Of a stretch of 40,366 nt of DNA, positions 15,880-25,500 are shown in pieces (the first letter of the stretch is position 1; every line of letters begins with the position of its first letter). The position numbers were made by a program, and so were the translations under genes. The DNA lies in the NCBI GenBank assembly GCA_003246935.1, contig QKCF01000079.1, forward strand, positions 1 through 40,366, written 5' to 3'. The DNA is from Sunxiuqinia sp. (GTDB lineage Bacteria > Bacteroidota > Bacteroidia > Bacteroidales > Prolixibacteraceae). Below the pieces are notes generated by a model, which made no database searches, was not told the DNA's origin, and saw only the letters and a list, made by a program, of their open reading frames with translations.

Positions 15880-17535
15880 ATGAACTACATAAAATTCTCT
15901 TTATTTTCTCGATCTTTTGTCACAATAGCGATGATGTACATATTGGTTAGCTGTGGATTAAAAGATTTGCCTAAAGATAATTCATTGTCTGAGAGATTGA
16001 CCGAGATAGAAGGGGAAATGTTTCACAATGCTGAAAACCTGGATTCTTTAATAAATGGATTAGATACCACAAACCTCTCACCGATTGCAGCAGCAAGAAT
16101 AAATACGATAAAGGGATTAGCGCAATATAATAAGGAAGAATATCGAAATAGCATTTCATCCATTGAAAAAGCGGAACTGGTTTTTATTGAGGCCAAAGAC
16201 GAATATCATCTCCATATTAGCCGGCTGGTAAAGGCATTTGCTTTCGAACTCCTCCAATTAGAAGGTGTTGCATTGGAAATGTACGTTGACTGTGATGCCT
16301 ATTTTAGCACTAATGGATTTACCACTTTGAGATTCTATTCTTCCCTTGGCCTTTTAAGATATAGCAATCTTATCGGAATCGACGGAGAAGAACTGAAGAA
16401 GAGAATTCAAGAAGACTCCGAAAAATTAAAGGATCCTTTATACGACGGGCTATTCTATGCGACACTTGCTTTTATAGAAAAAAACCAAACTCTCCAAATT
16501 GATTATACTCAAAGAGCGATTGAATCCTTTTCAAAAGGAGACTATTGGGCCAAGGTATATAAATGGGAACTTAACCTTCTGTATAAGATGATGGAGAAAG
16601 ACCATTCAGAAAAGGTGCAGAAATATTACGATCAATTTACAACCAAGAAGTACTCACATACACCTACTTTAAACGAAAGGCTGCGCTATAAATTTGCTCA
16701 AGCTTTTTTGTATATCAAACAAAAAAAGTTTGACGATGCGATTAAAATAGCGATTGAAGTCTTAAACGAAGCCGATAAGGCTAATGATACCAGAGCTATG
16801 AATGAGTGCCTGCAGAATTTGGTTTTTCTGTATGTAAAAACCGGCAACTATAAAAAAGCCTTTGAAATGAGAGAAAAGTTTGTCGTGTTAGATTCCAAAC
16901 GGGTTAGTGAACTGAAACGAAATCAATTATTTGCTTTAGGTGCTCACTACAAATTTTCCGAGCTTCAAAAAGACAAATCTAATCTTAAGCTGAAAGTTCA
17001 ACGCAGTATCCTGATTATAATAGTAGTTAGTTTTCTATCACTTAGCCTGGTCATATTGGGATGGCAACTGCTTCAACGGGATAAGCGTACACGAGAGAAA
17101 TTGCAAAAGGAGAAGATGGAAATTCAAGGGCAAATTGATATTTTACTTTCATCATTTCGGAAATCAGAAAGCGACAACAAACAATTAATTAACCAAATGG
17201 AGGATGTGAAAAGTCGGTATAACAAATCGATCCGAATCTCCGAATTCTTAAGTTCTGTCGAAAATCGAGAGATTAAAAACTGGATGGAATTTGAAGTCCA
17301 CTTTTCGGTATTGCTCCCAAGGTGGGTGGAGAGTTTAAAGCAAAAAGCTCCTGGTCTTACGCCAACGGATATCAGATACTGTATGTGTATCTATTTTAAT
17401 TTGAGCAATTACGTGATCTCTGATTTGTGTAATGTAAGTAATGATGCTATTAAAAGCGCAAAAAAAAGAATCCGTGACAAGTTGTTACTAGCAGACGCGA
17501 CTGAAATCTACCTCTTCCTGAAAGCTATTGAATAA
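15880..17535 (+). CDS. Membrane-spanning TPR sensor with C-terminal HTH domain
   Basis: The 551 residues form a one-molecule signalling protein. The N-terminus has a hydrophobic start with a lipobox-like end (YILVSCG), followed by a large helical TPR-like part up to about 370. Repeats such as YKFAQAFLYIKQKKFDDAIK and NLVFLYVKTGNYKKAFEM are visible. A transmembrane helix spans about 376-397. A coiled coil follows (about 400-450), and then a DNA-binding end at about 475-545 with LTPTDIRYCMCIYFNLSNYV and ISDLCNVSNDAIKSAKKRIR, resembling the LuxR-type HTH seen in other Bacteroidota TPR regulators. The TPR part should face the periplasm. It probably controls the peptide genes just downstream (inference). 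Confidence 0.75.
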   Translation: MNYIKFSLFSRSFVTIAMMYILVSCGLKDLPKDNSLSERLTEIEGEMFHNAENLDSLINGLDTTNLSPIAAARINTIKGLAQYNKEEYRNSISSIEKAELVFIEAKDEYHLHISRLVKAFAFELLQLEGVALEMYVDCDAYFSTNGFTTLRFYSSLGLLRYSNLIGIDGEELKKRIQEDSEKLKDPLYDGLFYATLAFIEKNQTLQIDYTQRAIESFSKGDYWAKVYKWELNLLYKMMEKDHSEKVQKYYDQFTTKKYSHTPTLNERLRYKFAQAFLYIKQKKFDDAIKIAIEVLNEADKANDTRAMNECLQNLVFLYVKTGNYKKAFEMREKFVVLDSKRVSELKRNQLFALGAHYKFSELQKDKSNLKLKVQRSILIIIVVSFLSLSLVILGWQLLQRDKRTREKLQKEKMEIQGQIDILLSSFRKSESDNKQLINQMEDVKSRYNKSIRISEFLSSVENREIKNWMEFEVHFSVLLPRWVESLKQKAPGLTPTDIRYCMCIYFNLSNYVISDLCNVSNDAIKSAKKRIRDKLLLADATEIYLFLKAIE

Positions 17536-17612
17536 CAGCCCCTTAATATTCACACAACAAAATACACCCTTTTACACCCCAGCCAGAAATAGAATTTTTA
17601 TTCGTGGTATTT

Positions 17613-17620
17613 TACATTTG
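17613..17620 (+). promoter_or_regulatory. Candidate -7 element of the first peptide gene
   Basis: TACATTTG matches TAnnTTTG and lies 42 bp before the ATG of the peptide at 17663. No clear -33 TTTG is present; only a T-run is seen at about 17595-17599, which may mean an activator is needed. Confidence 0.5.
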
Positions 17621-17662
17621 TAGCAGATCAGAAAAAACTCATTACTACTAACTAAAATTACG

Positions 17663-17890
17663 ATGAAAAAGAAAATTACTATTTCTTTGTTCGGTGCGTT
17701 TGTTCTTTTAAACTTCTTTATATCCCCGAATTATCGTTCGGAAAGTCACGCACAAATAAATTTGGAGATGCTATCAGCATGCGCAGACGAATCGGTTGAA
17801 GAACCACCGGGGCAAATATATCCTTCGCCTTCTAGCGAAGTTCCATCAGAATCCTGGTTTTGGGAGTTGTTAAATACACTCTTCGAATAA
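17663..17890 (+). CDS. Small secreted peptide precursor 1, NVEALA-like
   Basis: A 75-residue precursor. Residues 1-20 form a hydrophobic, signal-like segment (KKKITISLFGAFVLLNFF). Residues about 32-43, INLEMLSACADE, resemble the NVEALA-type leader end (Asn-x-Glu-x-Leu, then small residues and Glu), a family known in Bacteroidales without an established function. The tail is short and rich in Pro, Ser and Glu (EEPPGQIYPSPSSEVPSESW) and ends with an aromatic stretch (WFWELLNTLFE). It has no tail cysteines, unlike the two sister peptides. It has its own -7 element and lies 127 bp after the TPR-HTH regulator and 82 bp before the O-antigen-ligase-like gene. Confidence 0.68.
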   Translation: MKKKITISLFGAFVLLNFFISPNYRSESHAQINLEMLSACADESVEEPPGQIYPSPSSEVPSESWFWELLNTLFE

Positions 17891-17972
17891 AAGTTCAGGT
17901 TTACACAACTGCTATTTTCCGGCAAGAGTTTAATTGGTTTTATCAAACTAACTAATATCGTTGTAACATAAT

Positions 17973-19922
17973 ATGGGGGGTAAGACTGTATCATATTATC
18001 TGCATGTTTTCATCATAATTGTGCTATCGGCAGGGTTCATAGCTCCGTTAATCGTAGATTCAGAGTTGTATGATTCTACACGAATGGGTAAGATATTCTT
18101 TTTTTCTAGGTGGATGATTGTGTTTGTTATTGCATGCTTACCTATCTACTTTATGAATAAGGCGCAGCAAATTGATAAATTGACAATTGCTGTTTTGGCT
18201 TGGGGTATTTGGATCTTAGTCAGAGGGAAAAACGGAGGTATCTGGTATGATGAAAAATTCTTTTGGTTCTCTGGCTGTTTTGTCTTTTATTTTCTGGCAA
18301 CCACATTACTAAAAGAAATAACAACCCGAGGCTGGGAACAACTTATACGAATCCCGTTAGTAGTAATAGTCCTTGTTGCGGCAGTTGAGGCCGCACTAGG
18401 GATACTACAACTTTACGGGTTGGCCCCCATTTACCACGGGCAGTTTAAAATTTCGGGGCACTTTTTTAACCCGGCGCCCTATGCGGGCTTCCTGGTAGCT
18501 TCACAGCCCTTTGCTTTGCTACTTTCGTCAGTTAGGCCTGATACGATAATCAATAAAATTATGCACTGGCTGGGCTATATGTCGGTTTGCTTGATACTGG
18601 TTGCGATCCCTTCCACCCGGAGCCGGGCGGCTTACCTGGGCTTGGGAGCTGTGTTGCTGGTTTGGCTTTTGTTCCGCTATCATCCCTGGATATATATTAA
18701 GCGCGTTTTAAGCACCCAGCTAAAGAGACAACTAGCATTCTTTATAATTCCATTGATTTCTATTATTCTCCTCACAGGTCTTTACCTGCTAAAAAAGGAC
18801 TCAGCTTCGGGACGCCTGTTAATATGGAAAGTAGCAGTACATACAATTGCAGAACGTCCATTATCTGGACATGGTTTTAACACGACACAAGCCACTTTTG
18901 CGCCAGTTCAAGCAGATTACTTTGCTGCTGGTAATGGAACCGAAAATGAAAGTATATTGGCAGGTAGTGTCCGTTGGGCTTTCAATGAATTTTTACAAAC
19001 CGCCTCAGAAACGGGCATTGTCGGGCTTGTGCTATTTTTATTAGTTACTGCATACGCCTTGTTTTTTAAAATACGGATATCACCACAATCTCGAAAACAT
19101 CGATTAATGATAGGCGCCGCCCGCTCATCAATGTCTGGAGTCTTGGTTTTTAGCTGCTTTTCGTATCCGTTTTATTCAATGCCCATTACATTACTATTCT
19201 TTTTCTCGTTAGCTGGGTTAACAACGTTGCATTTCACTGGGGCAAATGAGTTGAAAACAGTTTTAAATATATTCCAGAGGCTTCCAATTTTCGTTGGTAT
19301 TTTGCTGTTGACTATGTTCTATATTGTGGAAACTCCAAAGCTAAAACAAGCTTATGGGCAGTGGAATAAAGCAGAGCAATCATACAAGATAGGAGCTTAC
19401 CGGAAAGCCAATGAAGGCTTTGCCAAAGCCTATCCTACTTTGGTCCATAATGGCTTGTTTTTACAACAGTACGGTAAAAGTTTGGAGATGGAAGAAAGAT
19501 ATCCGCAAGCTATAGCCTTGCTAAAACAGGCCACAAAATATTATAACGACGAATTTACAGCGATTACCCTAGGTAATTGCTACCGGAGCATAGGAGATCA
19601 CGACAAGGCTGAAATGCAATATCGGCTGGCTGCCAACGTCGTCCCTAATAAATTTTACCCTCTGTATTTGCTGGTTAAACTATATGACGAAACGGGACAA
19701 ACAGAAAAGGCAAGAGCAATGGCAAGGGAGCTACTAAATAAAGAAGTAAAAGTTCCCTCGAAGGCTATTGAAGAAATAAAAGCAGAAATGGAGAGACTAA
19801 TACATAAAAATGCAAGCTTGCAAAATTGGGGCGAACTTGAAGGGAGTCAGCAAGAAGTCTGTACGCCTCAAACCGTTTTCTGCCTGCACCCTTCCTATTT
19901 AAGAAAGGAGGTGGCAGTATGA
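17973..19922 (+). CDS. O-antigen ligase/polymerase-like membrane protein with C-terminal TPRs
   Basis: The 649 residues hold about a dozen hydrophobic segments, then a soluble tail. Motifs fit the Wzy_C/O-antigen ligase superfamily: ISGHFFNPAPYAGFL before a large loop, AIPSTRSRAAYLGLG with the conserved Arg, PLSGHGFNTTQATFAPVQADYF in the periplasmic loop, and AFNEFLQTASETGIVGLVLF. After about 450, TPR-like repeats follow (EQSYKIGAYRKANEGFAKAY; QYGKSLEMEERYPQAIALLK). Family members transfer glycans to lipid A, polymerise them or glycosylate proteins (PglL). Here it sits between two peptide genes, so peptide glycosylation is possible but unproven. Its middle part (about 18420-18720) is GC-richer than its ends; one 60-bp line counts 32 G+C. 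Confidence 0.75.
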   Translation: MGGKTVSYYLHVFIIIVLSAGFIAPLIVDSELYDSTRMGKIFFFSRWMIVFVIACLPIYFMNKAQQIDKLTIAVLAWGIWILVRGKNGGIWYDEKFFWFSGCFVFYFLATTLLKEITTRGWEQLIRIPLVVIVLVAAVEAALGILQLYGLAPIYHGQFKISGHFFNPAPYAGFLVASQPFALLLSSVRPDTIINKIMHWLGYMSVCLILVAIPSTRSRAAYLGLGAVLLVWLLFRYHPWIYIKRVLSTQLKRQLAFFIIPLISIILLTGLYLLKKDSASGRLLIWKVAVHTIAERPLSGHGFNTTQATFAPVQADYFAAGNGTENESILAGSVRWAFNEFLQTASETGIVGLVLFLLVTAYALFFKIRISPQSRKHRLMIGAARSSMSGVLVFSCFSYPFYSMPITLLFFFSLAGLTTLHFTGANELKTVLNIFQRLPIFVGILLLTMFYIVETPKLKQAYGQWNKAEQSYKIGAYRKANEGFAKAYPTLVHNGLFLQQYGKSLEMEERYPQAIALLKQATKYYNDEFTAITLGNCYRSIGDHDKAEMQYRLAANVVPNKFYPLYLLVKLYDETGQTEKARAMARELLNKEVKVPSKAIEEIKAEMERLIHKNASLQNWGELEGSQQEVCTPQTVFCLHPSYLRKEVAV

Positions 19923-19970
19923 TAAATTAATTATATGTGATAAGTTTAGTATTATTGTTAATTTTAAATT

Positions 19971-20228
19971 ATGAAAAATAAAATCAAAATTATTGGAGTC
20001 TTTTCTGCAGTTTTATTAGCTGTGTGTAGCCTATATGTTTCTTCTTCGAATACTCCTAACGGATATTCCTCATTGTCACAATTATTGTTTATCAATTCCG
20101 CACATGCAGAATGTGACGAAGGAACTCGAACTATTTCGAATGCAATAGAAGATACTGATGCCAACGATTGTTGTATCTGTTGGAGCGATCCAGATCCCTA
20201 TAGTAGTAGCACTTGTAGCTGCGGTTAG
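19971..20228 (+). CDS. Small secreted Cys-rich peptide precursor 2, NVEALA-like
   Basis: The 85-residue precursor begins with a hydrophobic segment (IKIIGVFSAVLLAVCSLYV). The leader ends SLSQLLFINSAHAECDE, which matches peptide 3 in the pattern S-L-S-(Q/N)-(L/I)-L-x-I-(N/S)-(S/N)-A. AHA before Glu-Cys would also suit signal peptidase I cleavage. The mature part has six cysteines: one just after the AHA site, two adjacent (DCCICW) with a third two residues on, and two near the end (TCSCG). It is otherwise acidic. Disulfides are likely outside the cytoplasm. It heads the cassette peptide, beta-propeller lipoprotein, CxxC protein. Confidence 0.72.
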   Translation: MKNKIKIIGVFSAVLLAVCSLYVSSSNTPNGYSSLSQLLFINSAHAECDEGTRTISNAIEDTDANDCCICWSDPDPYSSSTCSCG

Positions 20229-20534
20229 GATACATACCCGTTTCTTTTAAAGAAAGTCTCTTGAAAAAAGCGATATGCTCATACATTTGATTGTTCTGTA
20301 CAAACCAACAGTTCCATTAGTATGCGTATATGCGCAGAATATTACTTATTCCAATATGTCCTGTATGTAAGTTCGATAGGGCATATTGGAGTATATTATC
20401 AACAAAAAAGTGAAATTGTTAATATACGTTGACTTTGCTAGGGATAGCCCTAATAAACTTACTCATATTAACAATTGTAGATTAATATACCTAAAGCGAG
20501 GTCTATTGCTTAAATACCCCAATACCATAATAAA
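20229..20534 (+). promoter_or_regulatory. AT-rich 306-bp leader with two large inverted repeats
   Basis: No ORF is supported here. Stem 1 is TCCAATATGTCC (20350-20361) with GGGCATATTGGA (20379-20390), 12 pairs with one G-U, extendable by about three. Stem 2 is AATTGTTAATAT (20414-20425) with ATATTAACAATT (20465-20476), 12 perfect pairs, enclosing an inner hairpin TAGGGATAGCCCTA (20439-20452). Neither is followed by a T-run, so these look like regulatory or processing structures and not simple terminators. Confidence 0.6.
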
Positions 20535-21671
20535 ATGAGAAAAGTAAACATTATTGGAATCTTTATAATTACAACTCTTTGGGCTGGATGCAAAATGAGA
20601 GACGATAAAATGAGATCAGATGTCCCTGTACTTAAGCCTGTTGAGCAAAGTGTAGATAAGATAAAGACTCAATTTAGAACTGTAGCAACGCCTATACCTT
20701 TAGAAACTAATAAAGAATGTGTAGTTGGATATATTACAAATATTCATGCAACTAAAGACAGGATTTATATTATGGATAGAGATAATTTCTATTTATTTGA
20801 CAGTGATGGGAAGTTTTTGAAAATTCTTCCGAAAGGTAAAGGACCAGGAGAAATAACTCGACCTATGACATTTAAGGTTAACAAAGACAAAGATGAAATC
20901 ATTATCTTGGATAACGGCATCTGGATAAATTTGTTTACGTTAGATGGAACGTTTAAAAAGCGATATCAATTAAAAATGTCTATTCGAGATGTAATAAGAA
21001 TTTCAGACACAAAACTATTATTACATACGGGTTATTCTGGGAATAATCAGGACCATCTTTTATATATCTTCGATACCCAGCAAGAAGGTATAACTGCAAA
21101 ATATATATCCAATGAAGATTTGATTCTAAAAGACTTTGCAATCACTACATACAATAATTTTTCAGAGTATAGAGACACTATGTATTACCATTCATCTAAT
21201 TTACAAACCATTTATAAAATAGATGATTTGAAGCCTGCTCCAGTTTTTGATATTGATTTTCAGAATTTTATGCCTCCTACATCGTTCGTGAAGAAATTCA
21301 CAAAAACTAGAAAATTCCTTCAAGAATCAAAGGAAGGAGGCTATATCGGAGCTATTACATATTTCGATAAGTTTAATAAATTTAGTCTATTGGGCGTAAA
21401 GCACAAGAAATATAATTGTGGATTTATAGATAATAGCCAATCTGATATATTTTTAACCAATACTAGTGAGTTGTTCAATTTACCCGACATCCCTTCCCTA
21501 ACAATTCCTAAATGTCAAAGTGACTCCTCGTTATATTTTGTTATAGAACAATATGAACTATTAAAATCCATAAAACAGAATCAAACTAAATTGCCCACAT
21601 GGCTGGAAGGAGTTCACTTAAGTACTAATGACAATCCTATTATCCTTAAATTGGATATTTTAGATATATAA
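20535..21671 (+). CDS. 6-bladed beta-propeller lipoprotein, copy 1
   Basis: The 378 residues start with a lipoprotein signal (IIGIFIITTLWAGC). The remainder fits the Bacteroidota 6-bladed beta-propeller family (PF17170-like): the entry motif TPIPLETNKECVVGYITNI, blade repeats such as IYIMDRDNFYLFDSDGKFLK, and the loop PKGKGPGEITRPMTF. It should be anchored in a membrane and face the periplasm or surface. The related gene at 32092 shares PLETN-(K/S)-EC and FDxxGKFxx-GPGE motifs. Function in this family is not established; recognition of the peptide upstream is a guess based on order. The CxxC gene begins 4 bp after the stop. Confidence 0.77.
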   Translation: MRKVNIIGIFIITTLWAGCKMRDDKMRSDVPVLKPVEQSVDKIKTQFRTVATPIPLETNKECVVGYITNIHATKDRIYIMDRDNFYLFDSDGKFLKILPKGKGPGEITRPMTFKVNKDKDEIIILDNGIWINLFTLDGTFKKRYQLKMSIRDVIRISDTKLLLHTGYSGNNQDHLLYIFDTQQEGITAKYISNEDLILKDFAITTYNNFSEYRDTMYYHSSNLQTIYKIDDLKPAPVFDIDFQNFMPPTSFVKKFTKTRKFLQESKEGGYIGAITYFDKFNKFSLLGVKHKKYNCGFIDNSQSDIFLTNTSELFNLPDIPSLTIPKCQSDSSLYFVIEQYELLKSIKQNQTKLPTWLEGVHLSTNDNPIILKLDILDI

Positions 21672-21675
21672 AACC

Positions 21676-22326
21676 ATGCAAAAAAACAAGGCTATTTATT
21701 TATTCTCTGGGATAATTGCATTATTCATATTTGTAGTATTCGGAGTATATTGTATATCAACAATACAAAAAGAACGGAATACGGCAGATATTATTGAAAA
21801 GGACTACAATTCTATCTCACAACAAAACGAATACCTCCAAAGCTTTATTAAAATACAATTGAGCATTGGCAACAGTAGTATTGGGCAAAAAGTAGATGGA
21901 AACATCAGATTAACCCGCGAGGATGGAAAATTATTCAAACTAGGAGAAATCGATTTTAAAAATTATTTATTGATTTTTAGAATGGGCGAAAAGCATTGTT
22001 CAATTTGTGTAGAAAGAGCTTTGGAAAGAGTTTTAAGTAGTGGAATTGATGTTCCATATCAGAATGTGGTCATCCTGGCTTCATACAGCAATATCAGACA
22101 CATTAGATATCTAAAACGAATTAATAAGATTAAATGGCAAATATATAATTTGGATGAACCAATTAGAATCAATGCGGAAGAATACAATTATCCTTATTTT
22201 TTATTAATAAATAAGAACTACGAGGTTGTACATACCTTTTTCCCCGAAAAGGAGCTGCCCGAGTATACAAAACATTTCCTAGACGGAGTTAAAAATATAT
22301 TATACATTAAACATGAAAATAGCTAG
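21676..22326 (+). CDS. Membrane-anchored thioredoxin-like CxxC protein, copy 1
   Basis: The 216 residues have an N-terminal transmembrane helix (about 7-29), then a soluble domain expected in the periplasm. Residues LLIFRMGEKHCSICVERALE carry Cys108-Ser-Ile-Cys111, in the position where TlpA/thioredoxin-like proteins keep their redox pair. FLLINKNYEVVHTFFP near the C-terminus fits the last strands of that fold. The gene is 4 bp after the beta-propeller gene, so the two are surely co-expressed. With a six-Cys peptide in the same cassette, a disulfide-forming or reducing role is a sensible inference. The canonical cis-Pro loop is not obvious. Confidence 0.65.
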   Translation: MQKNKAIYLFSGIIALFIFVVFGVYCISTIQKERNTADIIEKDYNSISQQNEYLQSFIKIQLSIGNSSIGQKVDGNIRLTREDGKLFKLGEIDFKNYLLIFRMGEKHCSICVERALERVLSSGIDVPYQNVVILASYSNIRHIRYLKRINKIKWQIYNLDEPIRINAEEYNYPYFLLINKNYEVVHTFFPEKELPEYTKHFLDGVKNILYIKHENS

Positions 22327-22548
22327 AAAGTCTAGAATGAAGGTGTTGAATGGGATTAAGAGGAAGGGCTACTCCTAAAAGGATGTAAAATTAACATAAT
22401 GCTCATTTGTTTAGTGAGCCCGTTTAAAGATCTTGTCGAATCTAATTATTTCTTGACAAAATAATATAAATGGGGAAGGTCGAAACTTTGAAGAGATGTG
22501 ATTTCATATTAGTCTCTTAAATATAAATATATCACTAATACGACTACT

Positions 22549-22565
22549 AAAGTTCAAAGAACTTT
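22549..22565 (+). promoter_or_regulatory. Perfect 17-bp dyad touching the first RND gene start
   Basis: AAAGTTCAAAGAACTTT has perfect 7-bp arms and ends one base before ATG 22566. It could be an operator or an RNA hairpin that limits ribosome access. The rest of the 239-bp gap (22327-22548) shows no supported gene. Confidence 0.5.
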
Positions 22566-25500
22566 ATGCACACTTTAAATAGTTCTGTAAGATATTTCTC
22601 TTATTTCACTATCATAACCACTTTCATAGCCCTGACAATAGTTGGTTTGGGCGTAATACCCCTGCTTAACCTACGTCTATATCCAAGTAAAGCTAAGCCG
22701 GGAGTTACGGTAAGATACCAGATGCAGGGAGCCAGTGCGCTGGTCATAGACAGCGAGGTCACATCCCGACTGGAAGGGCTTTTGTCGCGGGTTGAGGGTC
22801 TGAAAAAGCTTGCTTCGCGGACTTCGGGCGGTAGTGGCTGGATCAGTTTGGAGCTGGATAAGGGGACGGATATGGATGCCGTCCGTTTCGAAGTTGCTAC
22901 TTTAATCCGGCAGGTCTATCCTTCTTTACCAGAACGGGTGAGCTACCCGGAAATCCGGACTAGTCGCCCGGACGAGGAGGAAAAGGCGGAAACAATGCTA
23001 ACCTTTAGTATGAGCGGCCCAGGGCAGATTAGTGAAATCGGCAATTATGCGAATGAATCTCTGGCACCCAGCCTATCGGAACTGCCAGAGATAAACGGCG
23101 TTTTTGTTTACGGGGCCAATTCGCGCCGGATTGATTTGGTGTATAATAAGGAATTGCTCAAAAATATCGGACTTTCCGTTTCTGAGCTTGCATTGCAAAT
23201 CCGGGAATATTATTGCCAGTCCAACCTGGGGAGCGTCGTTGAACAGTCTTTTTCAGGTGATGAAACCTTTGTGCCGGTGACCTTTTCGGGTTGGGCAGCC
23301 GACAAGTTTTACCCGGACGATATCCGTATCAAGCACGAGGGACGTTTGTTCAAATTAACAGACCTGGTTGAGGTGAAAGAGCGGGAAAACGAACCGCAGA
23401 GTTTTTACCGGATCAACGGACTGAATACGGTCAACATCGTGGTGCAATCGGCGCCGGGTACTAACCAGATTGTCACAGCCGGTTTGGTTAAGGACAAGGT
23501 CGGGAAAATGCGTGCCCAATTACCACAGGGTTACAGTATTAATGTGAGTTACGACAGTTCGGTGCAACTGAAAAAGGAACTCAACAAGATTATTCTGCGC
23601 ATCCTTTCGTCGGTGTCCATTTTGTTACTTTTTGTGCTGCTGGTCAGCCGAAGCGGGCGTTACCTGTTGGTAATCAGTTTCAGTATCCTGGCAAACATTT
23701 TGATAGCCTTTATTTTTTACTATTTGCTGGGCGTCGAAATCCACATGTACTCGCTGGCCGGAATCACTATTTCGCTGGGCATCCTCATCGATAATACCAT
23801 CGTTATGGCCGACCACCTGCGCAACGGGCATGGCATTAGCGTGTTCCGGGCCATCCTGGCGGCGACTTTTACAACTATGGGGGCATTGGTGGCCGTTTTC
23901 TTTTTGGACGAAGATTTGCAACTTCGGCTCATTGATTTTACCTGGGTCATCATGATTAACCTGGCGGTATCGCTGCTGGTGTCCCTGTTTTTTATCCCGG
24001 CCCTGCTCGACAAAATGCGCCTTCGGAAAGTAAAAACCAAGAGCACCTACCGGCACATCCGCCGGAAAGTGAAACTGACCCGTTTTTACGGTAAGTCAAT
24101 CCGGCTGATGGCGCGGTTCCGCTGGGCGCTGTTGCTGCTTGCCGTTCTTGGTTTTGGGCTTCCGGTTTATATGTTACCAGCGTATTTGCAGGAAGGCCAT
24201 TGGTACTCTGGCTGGTACAACAAGACTTTGGGCGCCCAATTTTATCTCGAACATATCAAACCGGTTACTGACGTCGCGCTTGGGGGAACGTTGCGCTTGT
24301 TTACCGAGAAAGTACAGCACCAAGCCCTTAGTAGCTCGAACCGCCGGACATGCATTAATATTTCGGCAACGATGAATGATGGCAGCACACTGGAACATAC
24401 CAACGAAGTGTTTGAGAAACTGGAGAGTTTTCTGGCACAATACGATGAAATAGAACAGTTTGAAACCCGGATCTATAGTCCTTCATCGGCGCAGATAACG
24501 GTGTTGTTCAAGCCGGAATACGAATTTGGAGGTTTTCCCTTTACATTGAAAAGCGAAGCAGAAAGTAAAGTCGTTGATTTAGGGAGCGCCGATTGGACTG
24601 TGAGTGGAGTTGGGCGGGCTTTTGACAATTCGCTAAACGAAGGTTACCGCAACAGCCGCATCCAGCTGTATGGCTACAACTTGGAAGCGCTAAAGGGCTA
24701 TGCCCAAAAGATAAAACACTACCTGGAAGAAATCCCCCGGGTGGAAGAAAATTCTATTTTTATTAACGGACGCTCGACCTCAGGGGGCAATATCCACCGC
24801 GAGTATTATTTGGATTTAGATCTGGATAAGATGCGCCGTACCGGTATTTCGCAAGGGACGGTGCTGAGGAACTTGTCAGACCTTTCACGGGAGGAAGACA
24901 AAGTTATATCTGTTTACCGGGAAAGGGAACAACAGAACGTTTATCTGTTACCGGAGCAAACTTCGCTCCCCGATTTCTGGGAAATCAACAACCGACCCCT
25001 TGACTTGAGTAACAGCCGGGTAACCCGATTAAACGGTTTGGGTAGTTTCAGCAAAGAACGGGAGCAAGACCTGATCAACAAAGAAAACATGGAATACACC
25101 ATGGTCGTCGAGTACAACTTTATCGGGAGTTACGGGCAGAAAGAATATATCATCGGACAAGTCGAGAAGCGCCTGGTACAGGAGCTTCCGGTTGGTTACC
25201 GGATTAAGCAACAGTATTTCCGGGGAGGGAGCTGGATGGACGAAAAGACGGATCATACACAGGTATGGCTTCTTTTGCTGGTCGCAGCTATTATCTTTTT
25301 TATCTGCGCTATTGTCTTCGAGTCCCTGTTGCAGCCCCTGGCCGTAATCATCATGGTGCCGCTGTCATTTATCGGGGTCTTTCTCACCTTTTGGTATTTC
25401 GACCTCGGTTTCGACCAGGGAGGCTATGCTTCGCTGCTGCTCTTAAGCGGGTTGACGGTTAACTCAGCGCTGTATATTCTGAACGACCTGAACACTATGC

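Noticed and set aside
22337-22378. 13-residue frame before the RND operon
   Set aside because: Too short and without a leader-like sequence to support as a peptide gene.
23625-24440. Minus-strand and alternate frames inside the first RND permease gene
   Set aside because: Shadows of a conserved, GC-rich membrane protein gene; no start context or domain.
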